64,000 nucleotides of DNA from Paenibacillus montanisoli (GCF_003268025.1 NZ_QLUW01000001.1:1054001-1118000), one strand, 5' to 3'; positions 25,589 to 35,329 are shown, counted from the first letter of the stretch. Program-made: numbers and translations. Notes: generated by a model from the sequence alone, not told the origin.

Positions 25589-26185
25589 TTGAAAAAAAAT
25601 AAGTTCCAGTTGAAGAGGGAGGCTACCTATCAGCTGCTGATCGAAGCCGGGATGCTCTGCTTCTCGGAGAAAGGATATGCCGCTACGACGCTTGGCGATA
25701 TCGTGGCCCGGACTGGGCATACGAAAGGCGCATTCTATGGCCATTTCGAGAGCAAAGAGCAGCTGTTTCTGGAAATACTGGACTATCAGCTCCAGCTTAC
25801 GACCGGCTGGACGGATGTGCCCAAGGCGTATAGCCCTGCACACACAACGCTGGAAGAAGTCCTGATGATCACCCTTAAGCGGCTCGGCGAGATGATGAAA
25901 GGCGTTACGAATTGGATCGTTGTACTGACCGATTTTTACCAGAGCACGAGGCAGAATCCGGAGGTTCAGCGCAAGCTGAAAGAGAAGTACCGGGAATGGG
26001 TGGCCGGCATTGTTATTCTCATTAGGGTGCTGCAAGAGCGAGGTTGGATCTCCGAAGACAAGGATGTGCATCGGATCGCCGTCCAAGTCATCGCGTTAAA
26101 TGAAGGCTATATTATCTATTCGCACCTATTCGACGGGGCCGATTCCAGGGCGCATTTGAGCGGATTGGTCAAACTCATGACCTAA
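25589..26185 (+). CDS. TetR-family transcriptional regulator
   Basis: A 198-residue repressor-type protein. The N-terminal HTH reads YQLLIEAGMLCFSEKGYAATTLGDIVARTGHTKGAFYGHFESKEQLF, a textbook TetR/AcrR head (quoted here in overlapping short pieces: FSEKGYAATTLGDIV and GHTKGAFYGHFESK). The C-terminal ligand domain is unassigned. TTG 25589 is preferred because GGGGAG lies 8 bases upstream. The ATG at 25562 has no ribosome site. The neighbours are separated by terminators or promoters, so it stands alone and its targets are unclear. Confidence 0.85.
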   Translation: MKKNKFQLKREATYQLLIEAGMLCFSEKGYAATTLGDIVARTGHTKGAFYGHFESKEQLFLEILDYQLQLTTGWTDVPKAYSPAHTTLEEVLMITLKRLGEMMKGVTNWIVVLTDFYQSTRQNPEVQRKLKEKYREWVAGIVILIRVLQERGWISEDKDVHRIAVQVIALNEGYIIYSHLFDGADSRAHLSGLVKLMT

Positions 26186-26254
26186 TACCGCAGCACTGAT
26201 TTATAAGATTTCTTTAATTCTGTGAAAATGTTAATCCTACGGTCATAATCTGCT

Positions 26255-26264
26255 GTGATATAAT
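26255..26264 (+). promoter_or_regulatory. Extended -10 promoter of the SleB-like gene
   Basis: TATAAT at 26259-26264 preceded by TG one base earlier, an extended -10 box. No good -35 hexamer is seen. It lies 55 bases before the ATG. Confidence 0.5.
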
Positions 26265-26319
26265 CGTCCCCAGAAGAACCTTGGGTTATCAATCATCCTT
26301 ATAAGCTGGGGAGGTACTC

Positions 26320-27300
26320 ATGATCAGAACAGTTAAGCCGGTCAAAGGGCTTATGATTGCAATGATTTTGGCGTTACTACTGCTTTGGATCGGGCCGATG
26401 TCCATCGTTTCTGCAGGAGTGCCCGTGACCGTGACGATTAAAGTCAACGGCGAGACCGTAAAGCTAAACGGTTCGGCTATCATTGCGGAAGGCAGAACCT
26501 ATGTACCGGTAGCTCGCATCGCGAAGAAATTCGGAGCGAAGCTGAACTGGGATAACGCGAATGAAGAATTATACATACATACGGCATTGAACGATACGGT
26601 TGTCCTGGGAAACGGGGTGCCAGTCATCTATTTCAACGATGAGCGCTATCGTATGGAAGCACCTCCACGTTTGATTGACGGCAAGCTTTATGCTCCGCTT
26701 CGCACGTTGGCGAGCATCCTGCATGCCCGTCTAAGCGCGACTGACAAGGTCATCGAGCTTAAGACGGTGCAACCGGCAACCGTTACCGAAGAATACGGCT
26801 TGGATGGCATCATTGCGCAGTACGGCAGCAGCAAGACGGGGCTGTTGAAGCGCAACGGTTTGCTCAAAACGGCTGAAGTTACGCCTGGAACCAAACTTAG
26901 CGTCGTCGTTCCTGACTTTCTCGGCAAACCGGCGAAGCCGTTTACCGAGGCTGATCTGAAGCTGTTGGCTAAGATTACGATGGTGGAAGCCGGCTATGAA
27001 TCCTACCAAGGTCAGCTGGCCCTGGCGAACGTCATTTTGAACCGGGTGAAGAGCGGGAAGTTCCCGGATTCCATTCGCGGAGTGATTTACTCCGGCAGAC
27101 AGTTTCCTCCGGCTCACAACGGCTTGCTTGATAAGAGCAAACCTCACGCCAGCGCGCTGCGCGCGGCCAAGGATGCGCTGAACGGCAAGAATAACATCGG
27201 AAACGCGGTCTATTTCTACAATCCGGCCGTCACGAAAGGCGCGTTCTGGAGCAGCCTGGACGTCGTAGCGACGATCGGCCATCACCGGTTTGCCTGTTAA
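26320..27300 (+). CDS. Secreted SleB-like cell wall hydrolase with copper amine oxidase-like N-domain
   Basis: A 326-residue exported protein. Residues 1-28 are a signal peptide. Residues about 35-150 form a copper amine oxidase N-terminal-like module (VNGETVKLNGSAIIAEGRTYVPVARIAKKFGA), common in Paenibacillus surface proteins as a wall or stalk domain. Residues about 215-326 form a SleB/CwlJ hydrolase domain with Glu near 222 in KITMVEAGYESYQGQ, the expected catalytic acid. It probably cleaves muramic-acid-type or peptidoglycan bonds during germination or wall turnover. GGGGAGG precedes the ATG. It is convergent with the first ger operon, with a shared terminator. A sporulation role is inferred from context. 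Confidence 0.88.
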   Translation: MIRTVKPVKGLMIAMILALLLLWIGPMSIVSAGVPVTVTIKVNGETVKLNGSAIIAEGRTYVPVARIAKKFGAKLNWDNANEELYIHTALNDTVVLGNGVPVIYFNDERYRMEAPPRLIDGKLYAPLRTLASILHARLSATDKVIELKTVQPATVTEEYGLDGIIAQYGSSKTGLLKRNGLLKTAEVTPGTKLSVVVPDFLGKPAKPFTEADLKLLAKITMVEAGYESYQGQLALANVILNRVKSGKFPDSIRGVIYSGRQFPPAHNGLLDKSKPHASALRAAKDALNGKNNIGNAVYFYNPAVTKGAFWSSLDVVATIGHHRFAC

Positions 27301-27317
27301 GCAGTTAATTACACAAT

Positions 27318-27350
27318 AAAGTCCACGCTTATCGCGTGGACTTTTTTTAT
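27318..27350. terminator. Terminator between the SleB-like gene and gerC
   Basis: Arms AAAGTCCACGC / GCGTGGACTTT, loop TTATC, then TTTTTAT on the plus strand and an A-rich flank that gives a T-run on the minus strand, so it can act in both directions. Confidence 0.88.
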
Positions 27351-28513
27351 TGCCCATCCAAGGGCGAATACAAATCCGTGACGCCGTAATTTTTGATATT
27401 CACTTTAATATGCATGCGGACATCGGCATTGGCGAAGGTTTGCCCCCATTCATCCTGTACGGGCTTCCATGCTTTATATTGGTAAGCGCGCGCGTAGCGT
27501 CCGAAGCCGAACGGGTCGATGGCTTTCTTCTGGCACCGCTCGACGATCGAATCGAATTGCCGCTCAAGATTCGCTTGGATTTTCTCCTGAAATTGGATCT
27601 GGCTTTGCTTGGCGAATTCTTTATTATCGGATTGGATCGAGGTGATGATAACGCTCATCTTTAAGCCCACATCAAACCTGAATTTTCCATTCGAGTAAGC
27701 GGTTTTTACTTTTTTCTTAAAGTTAACGATATCAAAGGAGATTTCGTTTCGAATCCCGCGTTGATCATCCGGAACAGCCTGATCCTCCTGAGGCTCATCC
27801 AAATTCAAGATGAGTGATGCGCCCCTGGGGTTTTGTCTCTGCATCACTAGGAACATCGTGCTCTCCATAATTGAGAAATGCTCCATCAGCTTTCCTCGCT
27901 TATTTAGCAGGGCTGTGCCGGTCACCACGACATCGTTCTGTTCTTTTTTTAGATACGTTAAAGAAGCAGTCATCCCTTTATCCTTCATTTGCCTGCGAAA
28001 CTCCTGCAAATGAGTGACTACCGTATTATTCGTCATGTGCGCGGTATCGATCAGCTTTCTAATATGTAGGGACAGGCGAGGCTTATCGGCCGGCTTGAAT
28101 TCGAATATATCCTTCACCTCGCCGTCTACGACAACGATCCGCGGGGTCTCGGTCAACTTCGGTACGCGGTAATATAAGTCTAATAGCGAAAACCAGTTTT
28201 GCTGCTCGAGCAAGCGCTTGCCAATCAGTACGGTTTGGAGCTTGCCGCCGGTCGTAATCCCCGTCAGGATGGAATCAAATTTGTTACGGGAGGCCCGAAT
28301 CGAATTTGATTTCACCGTGATCGACTCCGTTTTCTCTCTGGCCTCCTTGTAGAAGACCGGACTTTGCGATGAAATGACCAGATTATTATCGGCATCCATA
28401 TCAAGCCCGATCATGAGAGAAATGGAGGCGTCCTCCAGATTCATTTGGTCGTAGCAGCCGGGCAGCAGCAGCAGTGCCAATACGGCTAGCGCGATGCGGT
28501 AGAAGCGGGTCAC
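27347..28513 (-). CDS. Ger(x)C-family spore germination lipoprotein
   Basis: A 388-residue GerAC-type protein. The lipoprotein signal ends in LLLLPGC followed by YDQMNLEDASISLMIGLDMD, the family N-terminus. It is the C subunit of a nutrient germinant receptor in the inner spore membrane. It is the last gene of the minus-strand operon gerA-gerB-gerC and overlaps gerB by 4 bases. Confidence 0.92.
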   Translation of the reverse strand: MTRFYRIALAVLALLLLPGCYDQMNLEDASISLMIGLDMDADNNLVISSQSPVFYKEAREKTESITVKSNSIRASRNKFDSILTGITTGGKLQTVLIGKRLLEQQNWFSLLDLYYRVPKLTETPRIVVVDGEVKDIFEFKPADKPRLSLHIRKLIDTAHMTNNTVVTHLQEFRRQMKDKGMTASLTYLKKEQNDVVVTGTALLNKRGKLMEHFSIMESTMFLVMQRQNPRGASLILNLDEPQEDQAVPDDQRGIRNEISFDIVNFKKKVKTAYSNGKFRFDVGLKMSVIITSIQSDNKEFAKQSQIQFQEKIQANLERQFDSIVERCQKKAIDPFGFGRYARAYQYKAWKPVQDEWGQTFANADVRMHIKVNIKNYGVTDLYSPLDGQ

Positions 28514-29610
28514 CTGTAAGCCCCCTTACGGAAAATAGCGAAAACTTTCGTATATACAAGCAGGATAATCGGGAGGGCAAAGGCGAAGCCCCATCCCAAT
28601 TTACCGAATATCTTGAGCATGGAGCGCAGTCCGATATTGGACGGTTTGTAGTACGTCGACAGGATGAGCACGATGGCTAGCGTTATTGCAGCATACCGCT
28701 TATGATCCTGCTTCCCTAACAGCCGGCTGATCCCAAATGCTCCAGCGAACAGATAATGGGTCCAGACTCGAATGATGAGGAAGGCATACCCTACCAAAAC
28801 GATAATTTCGATGCGTTCCATGAAGCGGAATTCGATAATTTTTAATACTTTCAAGGTAGGGAACCGGTAAGACGTAATATCGTCGGGCGAGAAGAACAAG
28901 AAGCAAATCAGGATCACGCCCAAGTAAATGATCAAGGTGAGCAAATTGCCAATGACAATGCCTTTAACGGCATGCTCTTTATGCTTTAGAAATGGGTGCA
29001 GAATCAAGCCGATCTCGAACCCTAAAAAAGAAAGGCATGTCGTATTAACAGCTTGGAATACAGGCTGCCAACCATCTCTCAGCACCGGGAGCAAATTAAG
29101 CCAGTGCGCTTCTTTTAACGGATACATGAACACGATAAAGATCCATAGAAATCCCCAGAACGTAATCTCCGCATAGCGGGACAGCACTCTCACATTATTT
29201 CGGACAAGGTTGTAGGTGGGCAAGATAAACAAGAGCACCATTAAGAAATTCGGCGTATTGGGGAGAAACTCGATCTTAAAAAATCCGATCGAAGCGATAA
29301 ACGTAATAAAAAAGCCAAATAAGAAGTAGAGAATGAAGCAGCAGTTCAGTATAGCGCCAAGCGGTTTTCCGAAATAACGCGGAAGGAGATCGTACACGGT
29401 GTCGTCGGGGTGTTTCTTCATTAGCTGCACGATAAACAAGCTGGCAATAACGGCCAACAGCCATCCGATGATAAGTGAGATCCAGCCGTCCATCCCGGCA
29501 TAATTGGCCAAATCAGCAGGCAGCGCCAGCAAGCCGAATCCCAGCTGCGAACCGTGAATCATCATAATATATTGAATCAGCGTAATATCGTTCAGCGCGT
29601 ATTTCTTCAC
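28510..29610 (-). CDS. GerAB-type spore germination permease
   Basis: A 366-residue membrane protein of the amino acid permease-like GerAB family with about ten hydrophobic segments. It opens MKKYALNDITLIQYIMMIHGSQLGFGLLALPADLA, where the GxG-like unwound first helix of the transporter fold can be seen (GSQLGFGLL). In germinant receptors this subunit binds the nutrient. It lies 2 bases after gerA and overlaps gerC by 4. Confidence 0.92.
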   Translation of the reverse strand: MKKYALNDITLIQYIMMIHGSQLGFGLLALPADLANYAGMDGWISLIIGWLLAVIASLFIVQLMKKHPDDTVYDLLPRYFGKPLGAILNCCFILYFLFGFFITFIASIGFFKIEFLPNTPNFLMVLLFILPTYNLVRNNVRVLSRYAEITFWGFLWIFIVFMYPLKEAHWLNLLPVLRDGWQPVFQAVNTTCLSFLGFEIGLILHPFLKHKEHAVKGIVIGNLLTLIIYLGVILICFLFFSPDDITSYRFPTLKVLKIIEFRFMERIEIIVLVGYAFLIIRVWTHYLFAGAFGISRLLGKQDHKRYAAITLAIVLILSTYYKPSNIGLRSMLKIFGKLGWGFAFALPIILLVYTKVFAIFRKGAYR

Positions 29611-29612
29611 CC

Positions 29613-31151
29613 TTACTCACCTCGCTTTGGTGCTTGCTTTCGTGACTGAACCGCTCTAGTGCTTAGCGGGCGCATGTTCATTTTCCAAATCGGCAGCCGG
29701 AGGAATGAATCTTTCCAATCGGCAAACCGGACCGGGCTGAAGGGGCTGAAGTAAGGCGTGCCGAGCGATTCGAGGGCGATCAGATGTCCCAGCAGCACCA
29801 GCATGCCGATACCCACTCCAAGCAATCCGTAGAAGAACGCGATCATCATCATCGGAAAGCGGATTAATCGGATCGCCGCCGACATGTCATTGTTCGGGAT
29901 AATGAACGAGGCCAGTCCCGTCAAAGAAACGACAATGACCATGATGTTGCTCACGAACCCTGCTTGCACGGTCGCCTGGCCGATGACGATTGCGCCTACG
30001 ATGCCGACGGTTTGCCCAATCGGCGACGGCAGCCGGATTCCGGCTTCCTTCAGCATTTCAAGCGTCAGCTCCATTATGAGCGCTTCAAGGATAGGCGGAA
30101 AGGGTACGACCGCCCGAGATTGCCCGATGGACAGCAGCAAACGCAGCGGAATGACTTCAAAGTTGTATGTAGTGGCCGCGATATAAAAGGCAGGCAGAAA
30201 GATCGTGATGAAGAAGGCCATAAATCGTAAGATCCTGATAAACGTCGAAACCTGCCAACGGACGCTGTAATCGTCGATGCTTTGAAAGAACATGGCAAAA
30301 TTGGCCGGTCCGATCAGCACTTCCGGTGATTTATCGATAACTATAGCGAGCCGCCCCTGCAAGATTTGCGATGCCACGGAGTCCGGGCGCTCCGTCGTCG
30401 TAAATTGCGGGAACGGGGAATAGGGGTTATCCTCGATAAACTCTTCTAACTCGCCGCTGGAAAGAATGGCATCCGTGTCGATTCGATCGATTCGGTCGCT
30501 CAGTTCCTGCAGCACTTCCGGGTTGACCACATCCGCCAAGTATAAAATACTGATCCTCGTCATGCCGCGCCTTCCAACGCGCGTTTCTTTAATCTTTAGT
30601 TCCCGGTTCTGAATATATCGCCGAACCAGGGCGATATTCTGGCAATCCGTCTCCACGAAGCCTTGGTGGGCGCCCTTGAGCGAGGCTTCCATTTGAGGAT
30701 CTTCGATCGCCCGCTGCGGCCAGCCATGCGTGTAGAATAGCTCGGCTGTCGCTTTGTCCTCCACGAATAAGACACTGCAGCCTTCCAGAACGGCCAGTTC
30801 GACTTGAGCTAAATCGGTTGCTTGCTTAATGCAGCCAACCGTCACGATATGCTCGATAAGAGGCTCGTCCGTTTCTACCGTATAGTGCATGAGCGGACGG
30901 AGCACATCGTTGTTGATGGCCATTTTATCCGATAAGCTGTCTAAATACATGAGCGTCGCCCGTTCTCCGGTCGACTTGATCAGGAGACGGCGGGTGATGA
31001 GTTCGGGTGAGAGGGTTAACAGGCTCTGCAGATCGGCGACGTTTTTATCCAGATCGGTGCTAAGCGGCTTGGGATCCTGATGCTTCGACACTTTTGGCGC
31101 TTGCGTGTTGGATTGCCGTTTGCCTCTGATAATGGTGCGTAACAAGCCCAT
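29613..31151 (-). CDS. GerAA-type spore germination protein
   Basis: A 512-residue GerA subunit. The soluble N-terminal half contains FVETDCQNIALVRRYIQNRELKIKETRVGRRG (short pieces LVRRYIQNREL and ETRVGRRGMTRISILYL mark the family). The C-terminal half holds the membrane domain, including LPSPIGQTVGIVGAIVIGQA. It is first in the gerA-B-C operon on the minus strand. The second receptor operon, 0.6 kb away in the opposite direction, has a shorter A subunit, so the two probably answer different germinants. Confidence 0.93.
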   Translation of the reverse strand: MGLLRTIIRGKRQSNTQAPKVSKHQDPKPLSTDLDKNVADLQSLLTLSPELITRRLLIKSTGERATLMYLDSLSDKMAINNDVLRPLMHYTVETDEPLIEHIVTVGCIKQATDLAQVELAVLEGCSVLFVEDKATAELFYTHGWPQRAIEDPQMEASLKGAHQGFVETDCQNIALVRRYIQNRELKIKETRVGRRGMTRISILYLADVVNPEVLQELSDRIDRIDTDAILSSGELEEFIEDNPYSPFPQFTTTERPDSVASQILQGRLAIVIDKSPEVLIGPANFAMFFQSIDDYSVRWQVSTFIRILRFMAFFITIFLPAFYIAATTYNFEVIPLRLLLSIGQSRAVVPFPPILEALIMELTLEMLKEAGIRLPSPIGQTVGIVGAIVIGQATVQAGFVSNIMVIVVSLTGLASFIIPNNDMSAAIRLIRFPMMMIAFFYGLLGVGIGMLVLLGHLIALESLGTPYFSPFSPVRFADWKDSFLRLPIWKMNMRPLSTRAVQSRKQAPKRGE

Positions 31152-31242
31152 TGCCGTTCACCTCCGGATGCTCATGTTCGATTATTTTGCGATGATTTGG
31201 AAAAGCTATGCATCCCTTGAAGCGTAGACGCCCCGTAGGAAC

Positions 31243-31270
31243 AAAAAAAACCATGCCGGATGGCATGGTT
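31243..31270 (-). terminator. Terminator after the small membrane protein gene
   Basis: On the minus strand arms AACCATGCC / GGCATGGTT with loop ATCC are followed by TTTTTT. It separates the 71-residue gene from gerA on the same strand. Confidence 0.82.
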
Positions 31271-31322
31271 GGTTAATCCATTTCTTATCTATGTCAATTT
31301 TCTATGTCAATTTTCGTTTGCT

Positions 31323-31538
31323 TCACGCTTTGTCCAGCACTCTTTTGTCCGCTTCATCATGGAGGGAATACGATAGAGAGGCGAAGTAATCCCGCTGTGC
31401 TTGCTCAAGCGCTTGTAATTGCTTCACCCGCTGCGCGGTCGCTTGCTCGCTAGCATAAGCTTCAGTGACGATCAGCCCGACGATAGCGATCAAGAATAGG
31501 AAACATGACGCGGCGAACTTCTTTTTATTAGGATTCAT
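31323..31538 (-). CDS. Small exported or membrane-anchored protein, unknown
   Basis: A 71-residue protein: basic start MNPNKKKF, one hydrophobic helix (about residues 8-28), then a hydrophilic, Gln/Ala-rich amphipathic helix with ASEQATAQRVKQLQALEQAQRDYFASLSYSL. GGAGGAGG lies before the ATG on the minus strand, and a terminator follows, so it is very likely a true gene. No family recognised. It sits between the two divergent ger operons. A link to the receptors, such as the small GerD- or GerX-type accessory subunits, is only a guess. Confidence 0.7.
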   Translation of the reverse strand: MNPNKKKFAASCFLFLIAIVGLIVTEAYASEQATAQRVKQLQALEQAQRDYFASLSYSLHDEADKRVLDKA

Positions 31539-31737
31539 AAAGGAATACCTCCTCCGAATTGATCATCTGGCTGTCCGGGATGCCTACATGAATAGAGACG
31601 GCGGATCGATGGATAATGTTGCAGCGAAGCGATGAATTTGTTTGGGAAAATATAGAGGAATTCTTGTCGGCCGGCTTCCTGGATATGGGATAAAAACCGG
31701 GGCCGCGGGAAACGATACGGAGCAGGTGGTGAGTGTA

Positions 31738-32820
31738 ATGTCGTCGTTTTCCAATCCTAAAATCAATCCGATACATGGTTATTTTCTATGTATAAGCGGC
31801 ATTTTCTCGTTGAGCCAAATTGCCTCCCTTAACATCTTGCTCGAACAGGCTAAGCGCGATGCGCTCATCAGCACTGTAATTGGGAGCATGGCGTATTTCT
31901 TATATGCCTATTGGATTTATCGCATCGTAAAAAATCAACCGCCCAACCAATCCTTCCTGGATGTTCTTGAGTGCAAGTTGGGGAGCGCGATCGCTTGGGC
32001 AATAAGAATCTGGATTGCGCTTCACTTGTTCTGCGAGATTCTTGTCATTCATAAAAATAACGTCACATGGATCAAATCCATGATCCTTCCCTTTACGCCA
32101 ATCTGGGCAATCTCATTCCCAATGCTGATCGTTTGTGCCTATTTAGCGGTCAAAGGCATCAAGCCGATTGCCATTACCTATTCCGTGCTGCTGCCGGCCA
32201 TTACAATCTTTATCATATTCATGGCTGTGTCTACGCTAAAATACAGGCATTATGACCTTCTTCTGCCCTTTTTTAGCGAAGGGACCATGCCGATCCTGCA
32301 AGGCACAGTAACAACCTTACGATCAGGCATGCCCTTGTTTCTGTTATTGCTGCTGTCGCCTCATATTCAGGGCCGTTACAAATGGAAGCATCACGTCATA
32401 TTCAATATCGTGGTCGTGTTTTTTTTTATTAACATTGTTGCGGGCTTGTTAACGACTTTCGGCCCCTTTGAAGCCGCTAAACAGCGTTTCCCTATCTTTA
32501 CGCAGTGGAGGCTGGTCAGCATCAGCAGCTTCGTGGAGCACCTTGACTTTTTATCGATGTATCAGTGGCTCAGCAATTCCGCCATCATCATAAGCACAAG
32601 CATGTTTTTGTTTGGCGAGCTGCTGACCTCCAAACAGCGCCATAACAAAATCGCGATAGCGGCGTTTACGACCGTATTGTTCACCATCGTAGAGCTGCGG
32701 ATCAACGATACCGATTTTTTGGCCTACACCCAAGCCTACTATTATCCGATATCGACCATTTCGATTCTCTGTTGGACGCTGATCGCTTCCATAACAACTA
32801 GAAGTAGAGGTACGTCATGA
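31738..32820 (+). CDS. GerAB-type spore germination permease, second receptor
   Basis: A 360-residue GerAB-family membrane protein with about ten hydrophobic segments. ATG 31738 (MSSFSNPKINPIHGYFLCISGIF) is chosen because GGTGGTGAG precedes it and the family protein begins here. The frame is open further upstream without a ribosome site. It is the first gene of the plus-strand receptor operon in the unusual order B-A-C, and overlaps the A gene by 4 bases. Confidence 0.88.
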   Translation: MSSFSNPKINPIHGYFLCISGIFSLSQIASLNILLEQAKRDALISTVIGSMAYFLYAYWIYRIVKNQPPNQSFLDVLECKLGSAIAWAIRIWIALHLFCEILVIHKNNVTWIKSMILPFTPIWAISFPMLIVCAYLAVKGIKPIAITYSVLLPAITIFIIFMAVSTLKYRHYDLLLPFFSEGTMPILQGTVTTLRSGMPLFLLLLLSPHIQGRYKWKHHVIFNIVVVFFFINIVAGLLTTFGPFEAAKQRFPIFTQWRLVSISSFVEHLDFLSMYQWLSNSAIIISTSMFLFGELLTSKQRHNKIAIAAFTTVLFTIVELRINDTDFLAYTQAYYYPISTISILCWTLIASITTRSRGTS

Positions 32821-34220
32821 AGATCATCGATGCGAAAGAAGAGGATTTCCGGACGTTGTTCGCTAGCTGCTACGACGTAAAGATCGAGACGCGGGGCGGC
32901 GCTCTAATCATTTACTGCGACGGGATGATTGATGCCAAGCAGCTCAATGAACATCTAATTCCCCATATAGCCGAAATGATTCGTAACGGCGAGCTGAAGC
33001 GTGTAGACGGACACGAAGAGCTCCGTCAAATGGAACAGCGCGTATTTTCAGGCAGCGTCATCGTTCTTTATCCCGGCGAGCAGGGGCTTACGGTCTATGA
33101 AGCGGATCTTGCAGACCCGCCGAAGCGCCAACCGGAGGAATCGACCAGCGAAATCTCGATTCGCGGACCGCGCGACGGATTTACGGAAGAAGTGTCGACG
33201 AACGTTGCCCTTATCCGCAAACGGTTAAAAACCGCTTCGCTGCAATATGAACAGGTCATTGTAGGCAGGAGAGGTCATGTACGCATAGCGATCCTGTATA
33301 TCAAAGATATCATCGACCCATCCTTCGTGGAGGAAGCGAAGCGCCGGATTTCCCGAATCGATGTGGATACCGTCATCGGATGCGCGCAGCTGGAGGAGTA
33401 TTTAAGCGACTCCAGCGATTCGATCTTCCCGTTGGTGGATACGATCGGAAGACCCGACTTTGCAGCCGAGTCGCTGCTGCGCGGCAGATTCGTCGTCCTT
33501 TCGGACGGGTCTCCCATGGCGGTTATCGGGCCTTCGCAGCTGATGGAGCAGTTAAAGTCTCCCGAGGATGCTCATTCGAGTTACTATTACACGATTCTAC
33601 AACGCATTCTGCGCTTAATCGGTCTATTAGCGGCCATGTTTTTGCCCGGCTTCTATATATCGCTCACTTGTTTTAATATCGACCAGATTCCGTTTCCTCT
33701 GCTAGCGACCATTTCAAATGCCCGGACCGGGATTCCTTATCCCGCACAGATCGAGATTTTACTCATTCTCGGCTTGTTCGAGCTGTTCCGCGAAGCCGGC
33801 ATCCGCCTGCCGAAGCCGGTCGGCCAAACGGTAACGGTAGTCGGGGGGCTAATTATCGGCGATGCGGCGATTCGCTCCGGTCTTGCTTCGCCTTCGCTCT
33901 TAATGTTTACTGCGGTGACAGCGGTAGCTTCCTTTACGCTGGTGAATCAGTCCTTGACCGGTACCGTCACTTTGATTCGAATCTACATGATTCTGATCTC
34001 TTCCGTTCTTGGGATGTATGGGTTTTTCATCGGTTTAATTTCCGTGGTGGCGTACACCTCAACGCTGACGTCGTTCGGAACCTCTTACTGGTCACCGATC
34101 GGAGACCTCGATTTGAAGTCGTCCATACTGGCGGTGTTCAACCGGCCTTTCAAATCCAAATTGAAAAGGCCTGTCGAATTACATCCGATTGACGGCACAT
34201 CACAGAGAGAACGTTCATGA
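32817..34220 (+). CDS. GerAA-type spore germination protein, second receptor
   Basis: A 467-residue GerA subunit. Family segments: VSTNVALIRKRLKTASLQYE, VGRRGHVRIAILYIKDIIDP, FPLVDTIGRPDFAAESLLRGR and RLPKPVGQTVTVVGGLIIGDA at the membrane domain. It is about 45 residues shorter than the neighbouring copy at 29613-31151, mainly at the N-terminus. The start ATGA overlaps gerB, the end overlaps gerC. Confidence 0.92.
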   Translation: MKIIDAKEEDFRTLFASCYDVKIETRGGALIIYCDGMIDAKQLNEHLIPHIAEMIRNGELKRVDGHEELRQMEQRVFSGSVIVLYPGEQGLTVYEADLADPPKRQPEESTSEISIRGPRDGFTEEVSTNVALIRKRLKTASLQYEQVIVGRRGHVRIAILYIKDIIDPSFVEEAKRRISRIDVDTVIGCAQLEEYLSDSSDSIFPLVDTIGRPDFAAESLLRGRFVVLSDGSPMAVIGPSQLMEQLKSPEDAHSSYYYTILQRILRLIGLLAAMFLPGFYISLTCFNIDQIPFPLLATISNARTGIPYPAQIEILLILGLFELFREAGIRLPKPVGQTVTVVGGLIIGDAAIRSGLASPSLLMFTAVTAVASFTLVNQSLTGTVTLIRIYMILISSVLGMYGFFIGLISVVAYTSTLTSFGTSYWSPIGDLDLKSSILAVFNRPFKSKLKRPVELHPIDGTSQRERS

Positions 34221-35329
34221 AAGCAGCAAAGCTCCTCGTACTCTCGATCTGCTGCATGCTGCTGCTGTCAGGCTGTTGGGACAATAAAAATATTCAAGAT
34301 TTGCTGTACGCTACCGCCATCGGGGTTGACTATAAAGACAATAACTATGAAGCTTACATCCAAATTGTATCCTTTAGCCATGTCGCCAAAGCCGAAAATG
34401 CAGGGGGGAACGGCGGTCCGCAAGTCTATGTTGGCAAGGGGAAAGGGAAAACGCTCTCGCTGGCGCTCGGCAAACTATACGATACGGTGCAAAGAAGACT
34501 GTTTTGGAGCCATGTCCGTGCGCTCCTATTCACGGAAAGCGCTATTCAAGCCGGGGGAGACGAGTACTTCGATAACTTGAAGCGTTATAGGGAATTCAGG
34601 TATACGCCTTGGATATTCGGCACGAAGGAATCGATCGAAGACATTTTGAAGACGCCGGCTTTTTTCAAAATGTCGCCGATTTTAACGATTCTTGGCACGC
34701 CGGAGGATAATTATATACAGCGATCCTTTATCAAACCGCTATTGGCGCAAGAATATCAGATTTACTTAAATGAGCCGGGCGACACGGCATTAGTTCCTAC
34801 GCTTTCGATCGATAAATCAGCGTGGCAGACGGAGCGGAAACCCGAGCCGAAATTGAAAATTAACGGCGTGTTTGCCGTTCGGAAGCATGATTTTCAAGGA
34901 TGGCTGGGGCAAAAACAATTGAGCGGGCTGCGTTGGATGACGAAGTCGACGTCAAGAACGGCGGTGGAGACCAAATATGCGGTTATATCGCTAGAAAAAC
35001 CAAGGCCGAAAATAGCGGTCACGAAACAAGGCGGGAAGACGGTCTTTCATATTGCGGTGAAAGTCAGAGGCAATATCGTCGAATTATTGAGCGACAAAGC
35101 ATCCGAGCAGGAGCTTGAGAAAGAAGCGGAGGAGCGAATACAACAAGAAATCCGCTCGACCTATGAAGCGGGCTTGAAAATCGGAGCGGATGTGTACAAC
35201 TTCAGAAATGCCATGTTCAAGAAAAGATTCAACGATTGGAAAACCATACAGCTTACTCCTCAATCGCTTGATCGAATCGATGTTCATGTGAACATTCAAC
35301 ATACCGGCGAACTTCAGAAAAAAACATAA
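34217..35329 (+). CDS. Ger(x)C-family spore germination lipoprotein, second receptor
   Basis: A 370-residue GerAC-type lipoprotein: signal ending MLLLSGC, then WDNKNIQDLLYATAIGVDYK. The C-terminal domain has EKEAEERIQQEIRSTYEAGLKIGADVYNF (family segment). It completes the plus-strand B-A-C operon and overlaps gerA by 4 bases. No clear terminator was seen in the 95 bases to the next gene. Confidence 0.92.
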   Translation: MKAAKLLVLSICCMLLLSGCWDNKNIQDLLYATAIGVDYKDNNYEAYIQIVSFSHVAKAENAGGNGGPQVYVGKGKGKTLSLALGKLYDTVQRRLFWSHVRALLFTESAIQAGGDEYFDNLKRYREFRYTPWIFGTKESIEDILKTPAFFKMSPILTILGTPEDNYIQRSFIKPLLAQEYQIYLNEPGDTALVPTLSIDKSAWQTERKPEPKLKINGVFAVRKHDFQGWLGQKQLSGLRWMTKSTSRTAVETKYAVISLEKPRPKIAVTKQGGKTVFHIAVKVRGNIVELLSDKASEQELEKEAEERIQQEIRSTYEAGLKIGADVYNFRNAMFKKRFNDWKTIQLTPQSLDRIDVHVNIQHTGELQKKT

